64,000 bases of DNA from DASUPK01 sp963833375 (GCA_963833375.1 CAWHXR010000001.1:434001-498000); one strand, 5' to 3'. Shown: positions 53,837 through 62,658, numbered from the stretch's first letter. Notes: a model not told the origin generated them from the sequence alone. Numbers and translations are program-made.

Positions 53837-54739
53837 ATGGCCCAGCCGACGGCACATCTTCCAGCCAGCCACTTCCTGACCGGCGAGGAGCTCGACCGCG
53901 GCGAGCTGATCTCGCTGCTCGAGCGCTCCGAGGAGCTCAAGCGCGGACGCGATCGCGGCGAGGGAAACGATTCGCTGACGGGCCGCTCGGTGGCGCTGAT
54001 CTTCGAGAAACCCTCGACGCGGACCCGGGTCACGTTCGAGGTCGGGGCCGCCGAGCTGGGGGCGTCGCCGGTCGTGCTGCGCGGCGACGAGCTGCAGCTC
54101 ACCCGCGGCGAGTCCTTCGGTGACACCGGCAGGGTCCTCTCCCGGTACGTGCACGGCATCGTGATCCGTTCGGGATCCGATCAGAGGGTCCGGGACCTGG
54201 CGGAGGAGGCGAGCGTGCCCGTCATCAACGGGCTGACGCCCGGGCACCACCCCTGCCAGGCGCTGGCAGACCTGCTGACGCTGAAGGAGCGCTTCGGGGA
54301 GCTTGACGGCCTGCGCCTCGCCTACGTGGGCGACGGGAACAACGTCGCCAGGTCGCTCGCGATCCTCGGCCGGATCGCCGGCGTCGAGGTGGTCGTCTCC
54401 AGCCCTGAGGGCTATCGGATCGAGGAGGGGTTGGCCGAGCTCGCCGGCGATCCCCGGGCCGCGGTCGCGGACGCGGACGCGATCTACACGGACGTCTGGG
54501 TGAGCATGGGCGACGAGACGGAGGCCGACCGGCGCCGCGCCGACCTGGCGCCCTACCAGGTGAACGACGAGCTGCTCGCGGCCGCCTCGGACCGCGCGAT
54601 CGCCCTCCACTGCCTGCCCGCCCATCCCGGCGAGGAGATCACGGCGGAGGTCCTCTACGGGGAGCGCTCGGCTGTCTGGGACCAGGCGGAGAACCGCCTG
54701 CACGTCCAGAAGGGGCTGCTCGAACGCCTTCTCGCATAA
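53837..54739 (+). CDS. argF: Ornithine carbamoyltransferase
   Basis: Makes citrulline from ornithine and carbamoyl phosphate. 300 residues from ATG 53837. Carbamoyl-phosphate loop in FEKPSTRTRVTFEVGAAELG, HPCQALADLLTLKERFG, the ornithine-binding DVWVSMGDE, and HCLPAHPGEEITAEV with the catalytic Cys. No other arg gene is nearby. It starts just after the divergent EEP gene and ends 10 bases before tRNA-Glu. Confidence 0.95.
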   Translation: MAQPTAHLPASHFLTGEELDRGELISLLERSEELKRGRDRGEGNDSLTGRSVALIFEKPSTRTRVTFEVGAAELGASPVVLRGDELQLTRGESFGDTGRVLSRYVHGIVIRSGSDQRVRDLAEEASVPVINGLTPGHHPCQALADLLTLKERFGELDGLRLAYVGDGNNVARSLAILGRIAGVEVVVSSPEGYRIEEGLAELAGDPRAAVADADAIYTDVWVSMGDETEADRRRADLAPYQVNDELLAAASDRAIALHCLPAHPGEEITAEVLYGERSAVWDQAENRLHVQKGLLERLLA

Positions 54740-54749
54740 TCAGCTGCGC

Positions 54750-54821
54750 GGCCCCGTGGTGTAACGGTTAGCACGCGAGGTTTTCAACCTCGTAGCGCGG
54801 GTTCGACTCCCGCCGGGGCTA
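54750..54821 (+). tRNA. tRNA-Glu (anticodon TTC)
   Basis: 72 bases. Acceptor GGCCCCG/CGGGGCT, D arm GTG...CAC typical for Glu, anticodon stem CGAGG/CCTCG with loop TTTTCAA (TTC), T arm GCGGG-TTCGACT-CCCGC, discriminator A. CCA is not encoded. All arms pair normally. Confidence 0.95.
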
Positions 54822-54919
54822 TTTGCAGGACGACGGCGACCGCCTACGTGGAAAACCCCTAGTCGAAATCTGGGCACAGGGCTGAGGCGGCCGCGCCCTG
54901 CCGGGGTGAGGCTTCCCGC

Positions 54920-56221
54920 ATGGCGGACGGAATGACGGGAAACGGTGTTCCCGGCCAAGGTAGGTCGGCGCTGGCACGTGTCCTGGTTCTCGGAGGCGGC
55001 TTCGGCGGGCTCGAGACCGCCTTCGGCCTCCGCCTGCTCGCCGGCGACCGGGCGCAGATCACTCTGGTCTCCGACCAGGACCACTTCCTCTTCAAGCCCA
55101 ACTCGATCTACGTGCCCTTCGGCCTCGACCCGGAGCGCCTCAAGGTCCCACTGGCCAAGCCGGCCGCGAAGCGCGGCATCGAGCTGGTCCATGGCCATGC
55201 GCACGAGATCGATCCAGACTCGCGCCGGGTCCGGGTCGACGGGCAGAGCCTCTCCTACGACCAACTGGTGATCGCCACCGGCTCCGGGATGCGGGCCAGC
55301 GAGATCCCCGGGCTCGCGGAGCACGCGATCAGCATGTGGACGATCGAGGAGATGCTCCAGCTACGGGCCGCCTTCGAGCGCGTGCTCGAAGCGGCGAAGG
55401 CGGGCGGCCACCAGAGGGTCCTCTTCCTGATCCCACCGAACAACAAGTGCGCCGGTCCCCTCTACGAGATCGTCCTGATGTTCGAGACCTGGTTGCGTCG
55501 CCAGGGTGGGCGCGAGGGGGTGTCGATCACCTGGGCGACGTACGAGAGCGGATACATCCAGGCTTTCGGCCCCCGCCTCCACCACGTGGTCACCAACGAG
55601 TTCCTGCGCCGCGGGATCGAGGGGCGGACCGACTGGATCGTCGACAGCATCGACTCGCAGGGAGTCGAGTTCCACAACGGCGAGCGCGTCGACTATGACC
55701 TGCTGGTCGCCTTCCCGCCCTACGTCGCATCGACGCCCTTCCCCGGCCTGAAGGCCGACGACCGCGGGTTCCTGGCCACGGACCTGCCGACACGGCGAGT
55801 TCAGGGGCATCCCGACATCTACGCGGTCGGCGACGCCGGGGACTTCCCGGTGAAGCAGGCCTTCCTCGCCTTCCTGCAGGCGGACGCGGCCGCCTCGCAG
55901 CTCGCGGGTGCGATCCTCGGCACCGAGCCGGAGCTCAGCTTCGACCCGGTCAGCATGTGCATCATGGAGCAGTTCGACAAGGCGACCTTCGCCAAGGTCC
56001 CGCTGCGGCTGACCGGAGACCCGGCGCACCCGGTCGAGGTCAGGCCAGATGCCAACGGCGACTATCGGGTCGGCTCGTCGAGGATCTGGCGGATGGGCAA
56101 GAAGATGCTCGGCACCTCGGTCCCGTGGCGCTTCAGCCATGGCCGGCCGTTCCACGCCGGCGCCTTCTGGAGCGGCATGGACGTCGGCCTGAAGGCGATG
56201 TCGGGCGTCTTCTCGGACTGA
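54920..56221 (+). CDS. FAD-dependent NAD(P)/quinone oxidoreductase, SQR-like
   Basis: 433 residues. RVLVLGGGFGGLETAFGLRL is the FAD dinucleotide-binding start, YDQLVIATGSGMRASEIPGL the second, and HPDIYAVGDAGDFPVKQAFL the third FAD-contact motif. Cys in IPPNNKCAGPLYEIV and VSMCIMEQFD correspond in position to the redox cysteines of sulfide:quinone oxidoreductase; the C-terminal amphipathic region fits membrane association. SQR is the best guess, with type II NADH dehydrogenase-like enzymes as the alternative. It is flanked by a tRNA and lgt, with no sulfur genes adjacent. Confidence 0.8.
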   Translation: MADGMTGNGVPGQGRSALARVLVLGGGFGGLETAFGLRLLAGDRAQITLVSDQDHFLFKPNSIYVPFGLDPERLKVPLAKPAAKRGIELVHGHAHEIDPDSRRVRVDGQSLSYDQLVIATGSGMRASEIPGLAEHAISMWTIEEMLQLRAAFERVLEAAKAGGHQRVLFLIPPNNKCAGPLYEIVLMFETWLRRQGGREGVSITWATYESGYIQAFGPRLHHVVTNEFLRRGIEGRTDWIVDSIDSQGVEFHNGERVDYDLLVAFPPYVASTPFPGLKADDRGFLATDLPTRRVQGHPDIYAVGDAGDFPVKQAFLAFLQADAAASQLAGAILGTEPELSFDPVSMCIMEQFDKATFAKVPLRLTGDPAHPVEVRPDANGDYRVGSSRIWRMGKKMLGTSVPWRFSHGRPFHAGAFWSGMDVGLKAMSGVFSD

Positions 56222-56273
56222 CCGGCTCCAAACCGCCCGAGCCGTTTAGCCCGCTCGACTAGCCTCCCGTCCG

Positions 56274-57029
56274 GTGCTGCCCGAGATCCACATCGGACCG
56301 GTCACGCTGCAGACCTTCGGGATCTGCTTCGCGCTCGCCTTCGTCTCGGCGGGCGCGCTGATCTGGCGGCGCCTGGGGGAGCTCGGCAAGCCGGTGGACT
56401 GGGCCTACGAGATGGGCTTCGCCGCGCTGCTCGGCGGGCTGGTCGGGTCCCGGCTCGACTTCATCATCGAGAACTACAGCGACGTCAAGGGCGATCTGCT
56501 CGGCAACCTCTTCTCCGGCTCGGGACTGGTCTGGTATGGGGGAGCGATCGGCGGCGCCCTCGGGGTCTTCGCCTGGGCCTGGTGGCGCGGCTTCCTCAAC
56601 CTCGCCCTGCTCGACCTGGCCGCCCCGGCCCTCGCCCTCGGCTACGCGGTCGGCCGCTGCGGCTGCCAGCTCTCCGGTGACGGCGACTACGGCAAGGCGT
56701 GGGACGGGCCCTGGGCCATGTCGTATCCGGACGGCACCAAGCCGACGGACCAGCCGGTGCACCCGGCTCCGATCTACGAGACCCTGGCGATGGGCCTGGT
56801 CGCCCTGCTGCTCTGGCGCCTCCGCGACCGGCTGACGAACGGGCTGCTCTTCGCCCTCTACCTGCTGCTCGCCGGGACCGAGCGGTTCCTGGTCGAGTTC
56901 ATCCGCCGCAACGACGACGTCGCGCTTGGGCTGACCCAGGCGCAGCTGATCAGCGTCGCGATGATGATCGCCGGCGGCGTCTGGCTGCTGCTGGCGTTCC
57001 GCCGGGCTCCCAGGCCAGCTCCGGCGTGA
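56274..57029 (+). CDS. lgt: Prolipoprotein diacylglyceryl transferase
   Basis: 251 residues from GTG 56274, seven membrane helices. The Lgt signature region is VGRCGCQLSGDGDYGKAWDG (GR...GDxxG), preceded by SGLVWYGGAIGGALGVFAW and followed by PAPIYETLAMGLVALLLW and ERFLVEFIRRND. It attaches diacylglycerol to the Cys of lipoproteins such as the sulfate-binding protein encoded here. Confidence 0.93.
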   Translation: MLPEIHIGPVTLQTFGICFALAFVSAGALIWRRLGELGKPVDWAYEMGFAALLGGLVGSRLDFIIENYSDVKGDLLGNLFSGSGLVWYGGAIGGALGVFAWAWWRGFLNLALLDLAAPALALGYAVGRCGCQLSGDGDYGKAWDGPWAMSYPDGTKPTDQPVHPAPIYETLAMGLVALLLWRLRDRLTNGLLFALYLLLAGTERFLVEFIRRNDDVALGLTQAQLISVAMMIAGGVWLLLAFRRAPRPAPA

Positions 57030-57030
57030 G

Positions 57031-57783
57031 CTAGATCGAGCGGAGCATGCCGCCGTCCAGCGGAATCACGGCGCCGGTGAGATAGGCGGCCCGCTCCGAG
57101 GAGAGGAAGGCGACCAGGTCGCCGTACTCCTCGGGCCGTCCCAGCCGCTTCGCCGGAATCCGCTCGGCGGCGGCCGCCTCGGCCTGTTCCAGCGAGCCGT
57201 GGCGGTCGGCCAGGCGCTCGGTGGCGAACATGCCGGTGGCGACGGTGTTGACTGTGATCCCGTCGCCGGCGACCTCGTCCGCGAGCGTCTCGAGGAAGCC
57301 GAGGGCCGCCAGCCGGTTCGCGTTCGAGAGCGTCAGACCCGGGATCGGCTCGCGGATGGAGCTCGAGCCGACGTTCACGATTCGCCCCCAGCCGCGCTCG
57401 CGCATTCCCGGCAGCACTCCCTCGACCAGGACCCTCGTCGCGAGGACCAGCGAGCGAAACGCTGCCTCCCACTCCTCGAGCGAGTTGTCGAGCGCGCCGC
57501 CGCCCGGGGGGCCGCCCGTGTTGGCGATCAGGATCTCGACGGGGCCAAGCGCCTCTGCCACCTCACCGGGGAGCCGCCGCAGGCGCTCCAGGTCACCGCT
57601 GTCCGCCGGAAAGGTGCGCACCTCGCCCGCGATCCCCTCGGCGGTGGCGCGCAGCGAGTCGGCGGATCTACTGGAGATCGCGACCCGGGCGCCCTCGCGA
57701 GCCAGCGCCTCTGCGATGCCGCGGCCAATGCCCTTGCTGGCCGCCATGACGAGGGCGGTGCGGCCCTCGATGCCTAGGTCCAC
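57031..57783 (-). CDS. Short-chain dehydrogenase/reductase
   Basis: 250 residues from GTG 57783. TALVMAASKGIGRGIAEALA is the cofactor motif, with MAASKGIG instead of TGGxxGIG. NTGGPPGGGALDNSLEEWEA matches the subgroup often annotated 3-oxoacyl-ACP reductase-like. The active-site Ser is in GSSSIREPIP, but the usual YxxxK reads NANRLA (SNANRLAALGFLETL), so Tyr and Lys are missing. Catalysis may therefore differ from classic SDRs. The C-terminal YLTGAVIPLDGGMLRSI is normal. It overlaps the upstream membrane gene by 10 bases. Confidence 0.82.
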   Translation of the reverse strand: MDLGIEGRTALVMAASKGIGRGIAEALAREGARVAISSRSADSLRATAEGIAGEVRTFPADSGDLERLRRLPGEVAEALGPVEILIANTGGPPGGGALDNSLEEWEAAFRSLVLATRVLVEGVLPGMRERGWGRIVNVGSSSIREPIPGLTLSNANRLAALGFLETLADEVAGDGITVNTVATGMFATERLADRHGSLEQAEAAAAERIPAKRLGRPEEYGDLVAFLSSERAAYLTGAVIPLDGGMLRSI

Positions 57784-58109
57784 GCCGTTCCTCCCGGCCG
57801 CTGGGCGAGCCAGGCGCACCAGGCCGCGAAGGCGGCGACGGCGATCGCCACGCCGAGCCAGTGGATCCCGGCGATCACCGCGAGCGCGCTCGGAATCCCG
57901 GCCAGGACCGCGCCCAGGAGGACGGCGGGCGCCTTCAGATGCAGCGCCCAGGCCGTCAGGGCCGCGCAGGCGAGCCAGGCGACGGGTCCCGTGATCCAGC
58001 CCCAATCCTCGAAGAACGAGTGGGGCAGGAGCACAGCGAGGACGATCGAGAGGGCGGCGACGGAGACGACCTGCAGGACCGCCGCTCGCCAGAGGATGGT
58101 GCGGTCCAT
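57774..58109 (-). CDS. Small four-helix membrane protein
   Basis: 111 residues with four hydrophobic helices (VLQVVSVAALSIVLAVLL, ITGPVAWLACAALTAWAL, VLLGAVLAGIPSALAVIAGI, LGVAIAVAAFAAWCAWLA). No recognised motif. It overlaps the SDR gene by 10 bases and is probably cotranscribed with it. Confidence 0.65.
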   Translation of the reverse strand: MDRTILWRAAVLQVVSVAALSIVLAVLLPHSFFEDWGWITGPVAWLACAALTAWALHLKAPAVLLGAVLAGIPSALAVIAGIHWLGVAIAVAAFAAWCAWLAQRPGGTAWT

Positions 58110-58131
58110 GGCCCCATTCTCGCAGCGGGGC

Positions 58132-58266
58132 TCAGCCGGGCGGAAGCCCCGGGATCGGCTGGCCGTCCCAGGTGATCCCGTCGGCCATCACGACGAAGAG
58201 CTGCTCTCGCTGGCGCAGGCTGAGGCGCTCGAAGCGGGCCAACGCCAGGAAGGAGTAGACCGAACC
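58132..58266 (-). pseudogene. 3' gene fragment without a start codon
   Basis: A 44-codon open stretch bounded upstream by TAG 58269-58267 and ending at TGA 58134-58132. It reads VYSFLALARFERLSLRQREQ then LFVVMADGITWDGQPIPG, with strongly protein-like composition and no shadow of another gene. No ATG or GTG lies before the conserved part. It looks like the tail of a gene whose front is lost or out of frame. Family not recognised. Confidence 0.4.
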
Positions 58267-58379
58267 CTATGACCGGTCGCGACCAGTCTCGGTGCTTGCG
58301 CTTGCGCCGGCCCCTCGGTCTCGCGGCGGTCCCGATCCTCCCGACGCACTCTCCGGAGCCGCCATAATCAACGGGCCAG

Positions 58380-58452
58380 GGGCGGTTAGCTCAGTTGGGA
58401 GAGCGCCTCGTTTACACCGAGGAGGTCGCTGGTTCGAGCCCGGCACCGCCCA
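58380..58452 (+). tRNA. tRNA-Val (anticodon TAC)
   Basis: 73 bases. Acceptor GGGCGGT/ACCGCCC, D arm GCTC/GAGC, anticodon stem CCTCG/CGAGG with loop TTTACAC (TAC), T arm GCTGG-TTCGAGC-CCGGC, discriminator A. CCA is not encoded. Confidence 0.95.
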
Positions 58453-58552
58453 TCGCAGCATCCCTCCCGGCCGGAGCATCTTTCGGATTGCGCCACCCCT
58501 GCGCGGGTATACGTGCGGCGAGCAGCCAGTCCAAGGAAGGAGGGAAAGCTCA

Positions 58553-58690
58553 ATGCTGTGGCTAATTGCAGGCATCGTTCTGCTGATCATCGCCATTGCG
58601 GGCGGGGCCATCGTGCACCCGATTCTGTTCGCGCTGGCCATCGTCGCGTTGCTGGTCTTCTTCATGGGACGCGGCACCCGCACCGTCTGA
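58553..58690 (+). CDS. 45-residue hydrophobic membrane protein
   Basis: ATG 58553 follows AAGGAAGGAGGG. The product is almost wholly two membrane helices (LWLIAGIVLLIIAIAGGAIV and LFALAIVALLVFFMGRG) with a short Arg tail, like the small hydrophobic proteins common in actinobacteria. Function unknown. Confidence 0.7.
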   Translation: MLWLIAGIVLLIIAIAGGAIVHPILFALAIVALLVFFMGRGTRTV

Positions 58691-58721
58691 GCATTCCAGC
58701 ACCGCACTTGGAGCCGTAGTC

Positions 58722-58774
58722 GGCGCCCGCCCGCTGCCGTCGAGCCCTGCTTTTCGGCGGTGGGCGGGGGCGCC
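58722..58774. terminator. Strong GC hairpin between convergent small membrane gene and ftsH
   Basis: GGCGCCCGCCCGCTGCCG (58722-58739) can pair with 58755-58774 (complement GGCGCCCCCGCCCACCGCCG) over about 16 pairs, with two bulged bases and a 15-base loop. It lies between the stops of two convergent genes. The loop contains TTTT, but no T run follows the stem. Confidence 0.45.
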
Positions 58775-58875
58775 GGCACGCGACCCAGATCGGCTCAGAG
58801 GACGGCTCGGTCCCGGTCTCCCGGCATGGCGGCGGCGTTCGAGGTGGGCCGCGGCTCTCCGCGCTTCAGCCCGGC

Positions 58876-60486
58876 CTAGGCCGACTTGCGGGGGTCCTCG
58901 GGGTGGGTGTGCTGGGGCATCAGCGCCCCGCTCGACCCCGCCCGGTCTCTGGCGATCAGCTTCCTGGCCTCCGACTGGCTGCCGTTGGGCAGCAGCGAGC
59001 GGCGCAGGTCGTGCGCGCCGAAGATCTCGTCGAGGTCCTCGCGGGTGAGGGTCTCGCGCTCCAGCGCGTTGCCGGCGAGGTCGTCGAGGCAGCGACGGTT
59101 CACCTGCATCAGCTGCCGGGCGCGCGCGTAGGCCATGTGCGCGAGCTCCTGGGCGTTCTCATCGACGTCGCGGCGGGATCTGTCCGACATCGCGTAGTCG
59201 CTGGTCGGCTGCGCGAGCGGAGCGCTGTCGGGGGGCCCGTGCGAGACCGTCATGCCGAACTCGGTGACCATCTGGACGCAGATCTGCTGCACGCGGGCGA
59301 GGTCGTCGGCGGCGCCGGAGTAGGCCTCGTCGAAGACCTCCTCCTCGGCCGCGCGCCCGCCGAGCAGGATCACGATCTCGTCCAGCAGCTGCTTGCGCGA
59401 GCGCAGATAGCGGTCCTCGCTGGGCGAGTGGCCGACGAATCCGAGGGCGGGCCCGCGGGGCACGATGCTGAGGATCTCGGGCGGGTCGAGTCCGCAGAGC
59501 CGCCGGCAGAGGGCGTGCCCCGCCTCGTGGTAGGCGACGATCCGGCGCTCCACCTCGGTCAGCCGCCGCGACTGCTGCGAGCCGACCGACTGGCGGAGCA
59601 GCGCCTCGTCGAGGTCCTCGCGGGCGATCGCCATCCGCCCGGCGCGGCCGGCGATGATCGCCGCCTCGTTGAGCGCGTTGGCGAGCTGCGCACCCGTCAG
59701 CCCGGTGGTCTTGCGGGCGACGTCGACGAGATCGACCTTGTCCGACAGGGTCTTGTTGCGGGCGTGCGAGCGGAGGATCGCCTCGCGCCCGTCCCGGTCC
59801 GGCGGCGCGACCAGCACCTGGCGGTCGAAGCGCCCGGGCCGGAGGAGCGCCTTGTCGAGCTTCTCGATCTGGTTCGACGCAGCCAGGACGATCACGGTGC
59901 CCGGGTCGCGCTCGAAGCCGTCGAGCTCGACCAGCAGCTGGTTGAGGGCCTGCTCGCGTTCCGAGGTGCCGCCGTCACCTGCGCCGGAGCCGCGATGTCC
60001 GCCGACGGCATCGATCTCGTCGATGAAGACGACCGCCCGCCCTGAGCGCCGGGCCTCCTTGAAGAGTCGCCGGATTCGCGCGGCGCCTCGTCCGACGAAC
60101 ATCTCGACGAAGCTCGATCCCGAGGCGGCGAAGAAGTCCACACCGGCGTGCGCGGCCACGGCGCGCGCCAGCATCGTCTTGCCGGTGCCGGGCGGGCCGT
60201 AGAGCAGCACACCGCGCGGAGCCCGGGCCCCGAGGGTCTCGAAGCGCTTCGGGTCCTTGAGCCACTCCGCGACATCCACCAGCTCCTCCTTGGCGGCGTC
60301 GACGCCCTGCACGTCCTCCCAGAGGACAGGGGCCGTCGAGCTCGCCTTGACGGTCTCGGGCCTCGTCGTGCCCATCGTGTTCCGGAGGAGGAAGGCGAAG
60401 ATGATCAGGAGGCCGCCGGAGAAGAAGACTCCGAAGACGGGATACCAGGTGAAGAAGAAATCGGGTATGGATGCGAGCAGGGGCAT
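58876..60486 (-). CDS. ftsH: FtsH-type AAA+ zinc metalloprotease with reduced N-terminus
   Basis: 536 residues from ATG 60486 (TTG 60498 is possible). One membrane segment only (FGVFFSGGLLIIFAFLLRN). AAA domain: LLYGPPGTGKTMLARAVAAH (Walker A), AVVFIDEIDAVGG (Walker B), the SRH in GTVIVLAASNQIEKLDKALL then RPGRFDRQ. Protease: RRIVAYHEAGHALCRRLCGL (HEAGH) and the distal Asp in DEAYSGAADDLARVQQI. Canonical FtsH has two helices around a periplasmic domain of about 70 residues, which is missing here. It degrades membrane or cytosolic proteins. Confidence 0.88.
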   Translation of the reverse strand: MPLLASIPDFFFTWYPVFGVFFSGGLLIIFAFLLRNTMGTTRPETVKASSTAPVLWEDVQGVDAAKEELVDVAEWLKDPKRFETLGARAPRGVLLYGPPGTGKTMLARAVAAHAGVDFFAASGSSFVEMFVGRGAARIRRLFKEARRSGRAVVFIDEIDAVGGHRGSGAGDGGTSEREQALNQLLVELDGFERDPGTVIVLAASNQIEKLDKALLRPGRFDRQVLVAPPDRDGREAILRSHARNKTLSDKVDLVDVARKTTGLTGAQLANALNEAAIIAGRAGRMAIAREDLDEALLRQSVGSQQSRRLTEVERRIVAYHEAGHALCRRLCGLDPPEILSIVPRGPALGFVGHSPSEDRYLRSRKQLLDEIVILLGGRAAEEEVFDEAYSGAADDLARVQQICVQMVTEFGMTVSHGPPDSAPLAQPTSDYAMSDRSRRDVDENAQELAHMAYARARQLMQVNRRCLDDLAGNALERETLTREDLDEIFGAHDLRRSLLPNGSQSEARKLIARDRAGSSGALMPQHTHPEDPRKSA

Positions 60487-60545
60487 AGAGGGCGCCAATT
60501 TCCTTTATCGGCAGGAGATCATCGGCCCTGGAATGTTTCCAGGCG

Positions 60546-60786
60546 CTACAGGCCGGGCTTCACGACCATCTCGAAAGATCACCGCGATCAGCAGGATCAG
60601 CTCGATTCTCGAGATCCATTGGATCCGCGACGCGCGCCGCTGCACCTCGGGGTCATCCGCACCCTTCTCCTGGGCCCCGATCGTGGCGATCCGGCCGCTC
60701 TCGGGGCCCAGGAAGCCGACGCCGGTGATCGCCGAGGCGAGGAAGAGCACCAGCCCAGCGTGACCCAGGTCTGCGAGAACCCCCAC
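60546..60786 (-). pseudogene. Small two-helix membrane protein, frameshifted at the C-terminus
   Basis: From GTG 60786 the protein reads VLADLGHAGLVLFLASAITG, a charged loop (GAQEKGADDPEVQRRASRI) and a second helix ELILLIAVIF. There the frame continues as unrelated Arg/Pro-rich residues. Removing one T from the TTT at that point gives EMVVKPGL and a stop at 60546, a natural end of 79 residues. It is a membrane protein of unknown function, lying directly upstream of ftsH. Confidence 0.55.
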
Positions 60787-60964
60787 GAGGAACTCCAGCG
60801 TCGTCCCTCGCTCGCCCGGGCCCGCAGGTAGAGCGCCTGCGGCATCGCGTCGCCGCCGATTGGACTCTCCTCCCCGTTCCGTGGTGGATGTCGCACTCTA
60901 CGCGAGTTCCTTTCGGATACGTTGGCGCGGACCGGAAGCACCCGCAGGAAGAGGAGAAGAGACG

Positions 60965-61351
60965 ATGGACGCAACCCAGCTGAAGCGGATCCCGCTGTTC
61001 TCGGATGCCTCGGACGAGGAGCTGAAGCAGGTCGCTGTCTTCGCCCAGTCCAAGGAGGTCGCCGAGGGCCAGGTCGTGCTCGAGGAGGGCGGCTTCTCGC
61101 GCGAGCTGCTGGCGATCGAGGAGGGCACGGCCGAGGTGACCCGCGGGGGCGAGCACATCGCTGATCTCGGTCCCGGCGACGTCTTCGGCGAGGCCGGCAT
61201 GCTCGACGACGAGATGCGCAGCGCCACCGTCACCGCCACCTCGAGGCTGAGGCTGATCAGCCTCGGCCACTTCGAGGTGAAGCGGCTGAAGAAGCATGCC
61301 CCCGGCGTCTACCGCAGCATCGAGGAGCTAGTCGAGGAGCGGGCCGGTTGA
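60965..61351 (+). CDS. Cyclic nucleotide-binding (CRP-like sensor) domain protein
   Basis: 128 residues from ATG 60965 after AGGAAGAGGAGAAG. Only the beta-roll sensor is present: LKRIPLFSDASDEELKQVAV, GQVVLEEGGFSRELLAIEEG, LGPGDVFGEAGMLDDEMRSA (phosphate-binding cassette, with DDEMRSAT in place of the usual RTAT) and LRLISLGHFEVKRLKKHAP. There is no DNA-binding domain, so it is not a CRP regulator. It may bind a nucleotide or act as a partner protein. Confidence 0.82.
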   Translation: MDATQLKRIPLFSDASDEELKQVAVFAQSKEVAEGQVVLEEGGFSRELLAIEEGTAEVTRGGEHIADLGPGDVFGEAGMLDDEMRSATVTATSRLRLISLGHFEVKRLKKHAPGVYRSIEELVEERAG

Positions 61352-61464
61352 TTCTGCCGCGGTAATTGTGGGGGCCGTTCATGGCGGGCCGCTGCTGAAG
61401 CGGTCGAAGCAGGCGGTGATCTGTCGATGTCACCGTTGGAGAACGATCGGGTCTTCGCGCACCG

Positions 61465-62304
61465 TTAGGCGATCGTCGTGCGCAGCTCGCCCAGGGTGGG
61501 GGAGGAGATCACGATCTCGTCCCCGGGCTTGAGCCAGATCCGCGGCTCGCGGACGCTTCCCACCCCGGACGGGGTCCCGGTCGAGACGATGTCGCCGGGC
61601 TCCAGAGTCATCCAACGCGAGAGCCTCGAGGTCAGCTCGGCGATCGAGAAGATCAGGTCGGAGGTCGACGCCTCTTGCATGCGCTCGCCGTTCAGGTCGA
61701 GGCTGAAGGAGATCTGGTCCGGCGCCCCGGCCTCGTCGGGCGTGACCAGGGCGGGGCCGCAGGGGGCCGAGCCGTCGAAGACCTTGCCGGGCATCCACTG
61801 CGGTGTGGCGAACTGGAGGTCGCGCGCGGAGAGGTCGTTGAGCAGCATGTACCCGGCGATCGAGTCCAGCGCCTCCTCCGCTTGCACCTGATTGCAGCGC
61901 CGCCCGACCACGAAGGCGATCTCGGCCTCGTAGTCGACCTTCTCGCTCGCCGCGGGCAGCTTCACGGTCGAGTCCGGCGCGATCAGGGCGTTGCGGAACT
62001 TGGCGAAGAAGGTCGGCTCCTTGGGCGGGTCGATCCCCGCCTCCGCGGCATGGGAGCGGTAGTTGAGGCCGATGCAGACGATCTTGTCCGGATCGGGGAC
62101 GGGCGGCAGCAGCTCGGCGCCGGAGACGGACCGTGCGTCCGTTCCCTCCAGCTTCTGGCCGAGCTCGTCGATGCGCTCGCCCGCGATCAGCCCCCTGATG
62201 CCCACGCGATCGACCCCGAGTACCTCCCCCGCATCGATCACGCCGTCGCCGGTCTGGACTCCGGCACGCACCTCGCCGTCGCTCCGATAGCTCACCAGCC
62301 GCAT
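61465..62304 (-). CDS. Fumarylacetoacetate hydrolase-family protein
   Basis: 279 residues from ATG 62304. A variable N-terminal 70 residues, then the FAH fold: KIVCIGLNYRSHAAEAG, EPTFFAKFRNALIAPDSTVK, DYEAEIAFVVGRRC (metal-binding Glu pair), LLNDLSARDLQFATPQWMPG, KVFDGSAPCGPAL and STGTPSGVG. Divalent-metal enzymes of this group hydrolyse or decarboxylate beta-keto acids from aromatic breakdown. The precise substrate is open. No catabolic neighbours. Confidence 0.88.
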   Translation of the reverse strand: MRLVSYRSDGEVRAGVQTGDGVIDAGEVLGVDRVGIRGLIAGERIDELGQKLEGTDARSVSGAELLPPVPDPDKIVCIGLNYRSHAAEAGIDPPKEPTFFAKFRNALIAPDSTVKLPAASEKVDYEAEIAFVVGRRCNQVQAEEALDSIAGYMLLNDLSARDLQFATPQWMPGKVFDGSAPCGPALVTPDEAGAPDQISFSLDLNGERMQEASTSDLIFSIAELTSRLSRWMTLEPGDIVSTGTPSGVGSVREPRIWLKPGDEIVISSPTLGELRTTIA

Positions 62305-62409
62305 TCCGGCCACCCTAGTCCGTCTCGTGGGCATCCCGCTGCCGGGTTCGTTAGGTTCCCGCGCCATCGGAGGGGGTCAATTCCCCGGAACCAAGAAGCG
62401 GAGGCGCGA

Positions 62410-62619
62410 ATGGCAGAAGGAACCGTCAAGTGGTTCAGCAGCGAAAAGGGATACGGCTTCATCACGCCGGACGACGGGGGCAAGGACCTCTTCGTCCACT
62501 TCTCGAGCATCGGTGGGGACGGCTATCGCTCGCTGAACGATGGCGGGCGGGTGAGCTACGAGTCCGAGGAGGGCCCCAAGGGCCCGGTCGCCACGAACGT
62601 TTCCGAGCTGAGCGGCTAG
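62410..62619 (+). CDS. cspA: Cold-shock protein
   Basis: 69 residues from ATG 62410. GTVKWFSSEKGYGFITPDDG and KDLFVHFSSIGG contain both RNP motifs (KGYGFI and VHF), and GPVATNVSEL closes the OB fold. Binds single-stranded RNA/DNA. The tRNA-Asp gene follows 39 bases downstream. Confidence 0.95.
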   Translation: MAEGTVKWFSSEKGYGFITPDDGGKDLFVHFSSIGGDGYRSLNDGGRVSYESEEGPKGPVATNVSELSG

Positions 62620-62658
62620 CCTGCAGCGAGTGCGGCGGACGGTTCGCCGCAAGCCCTC

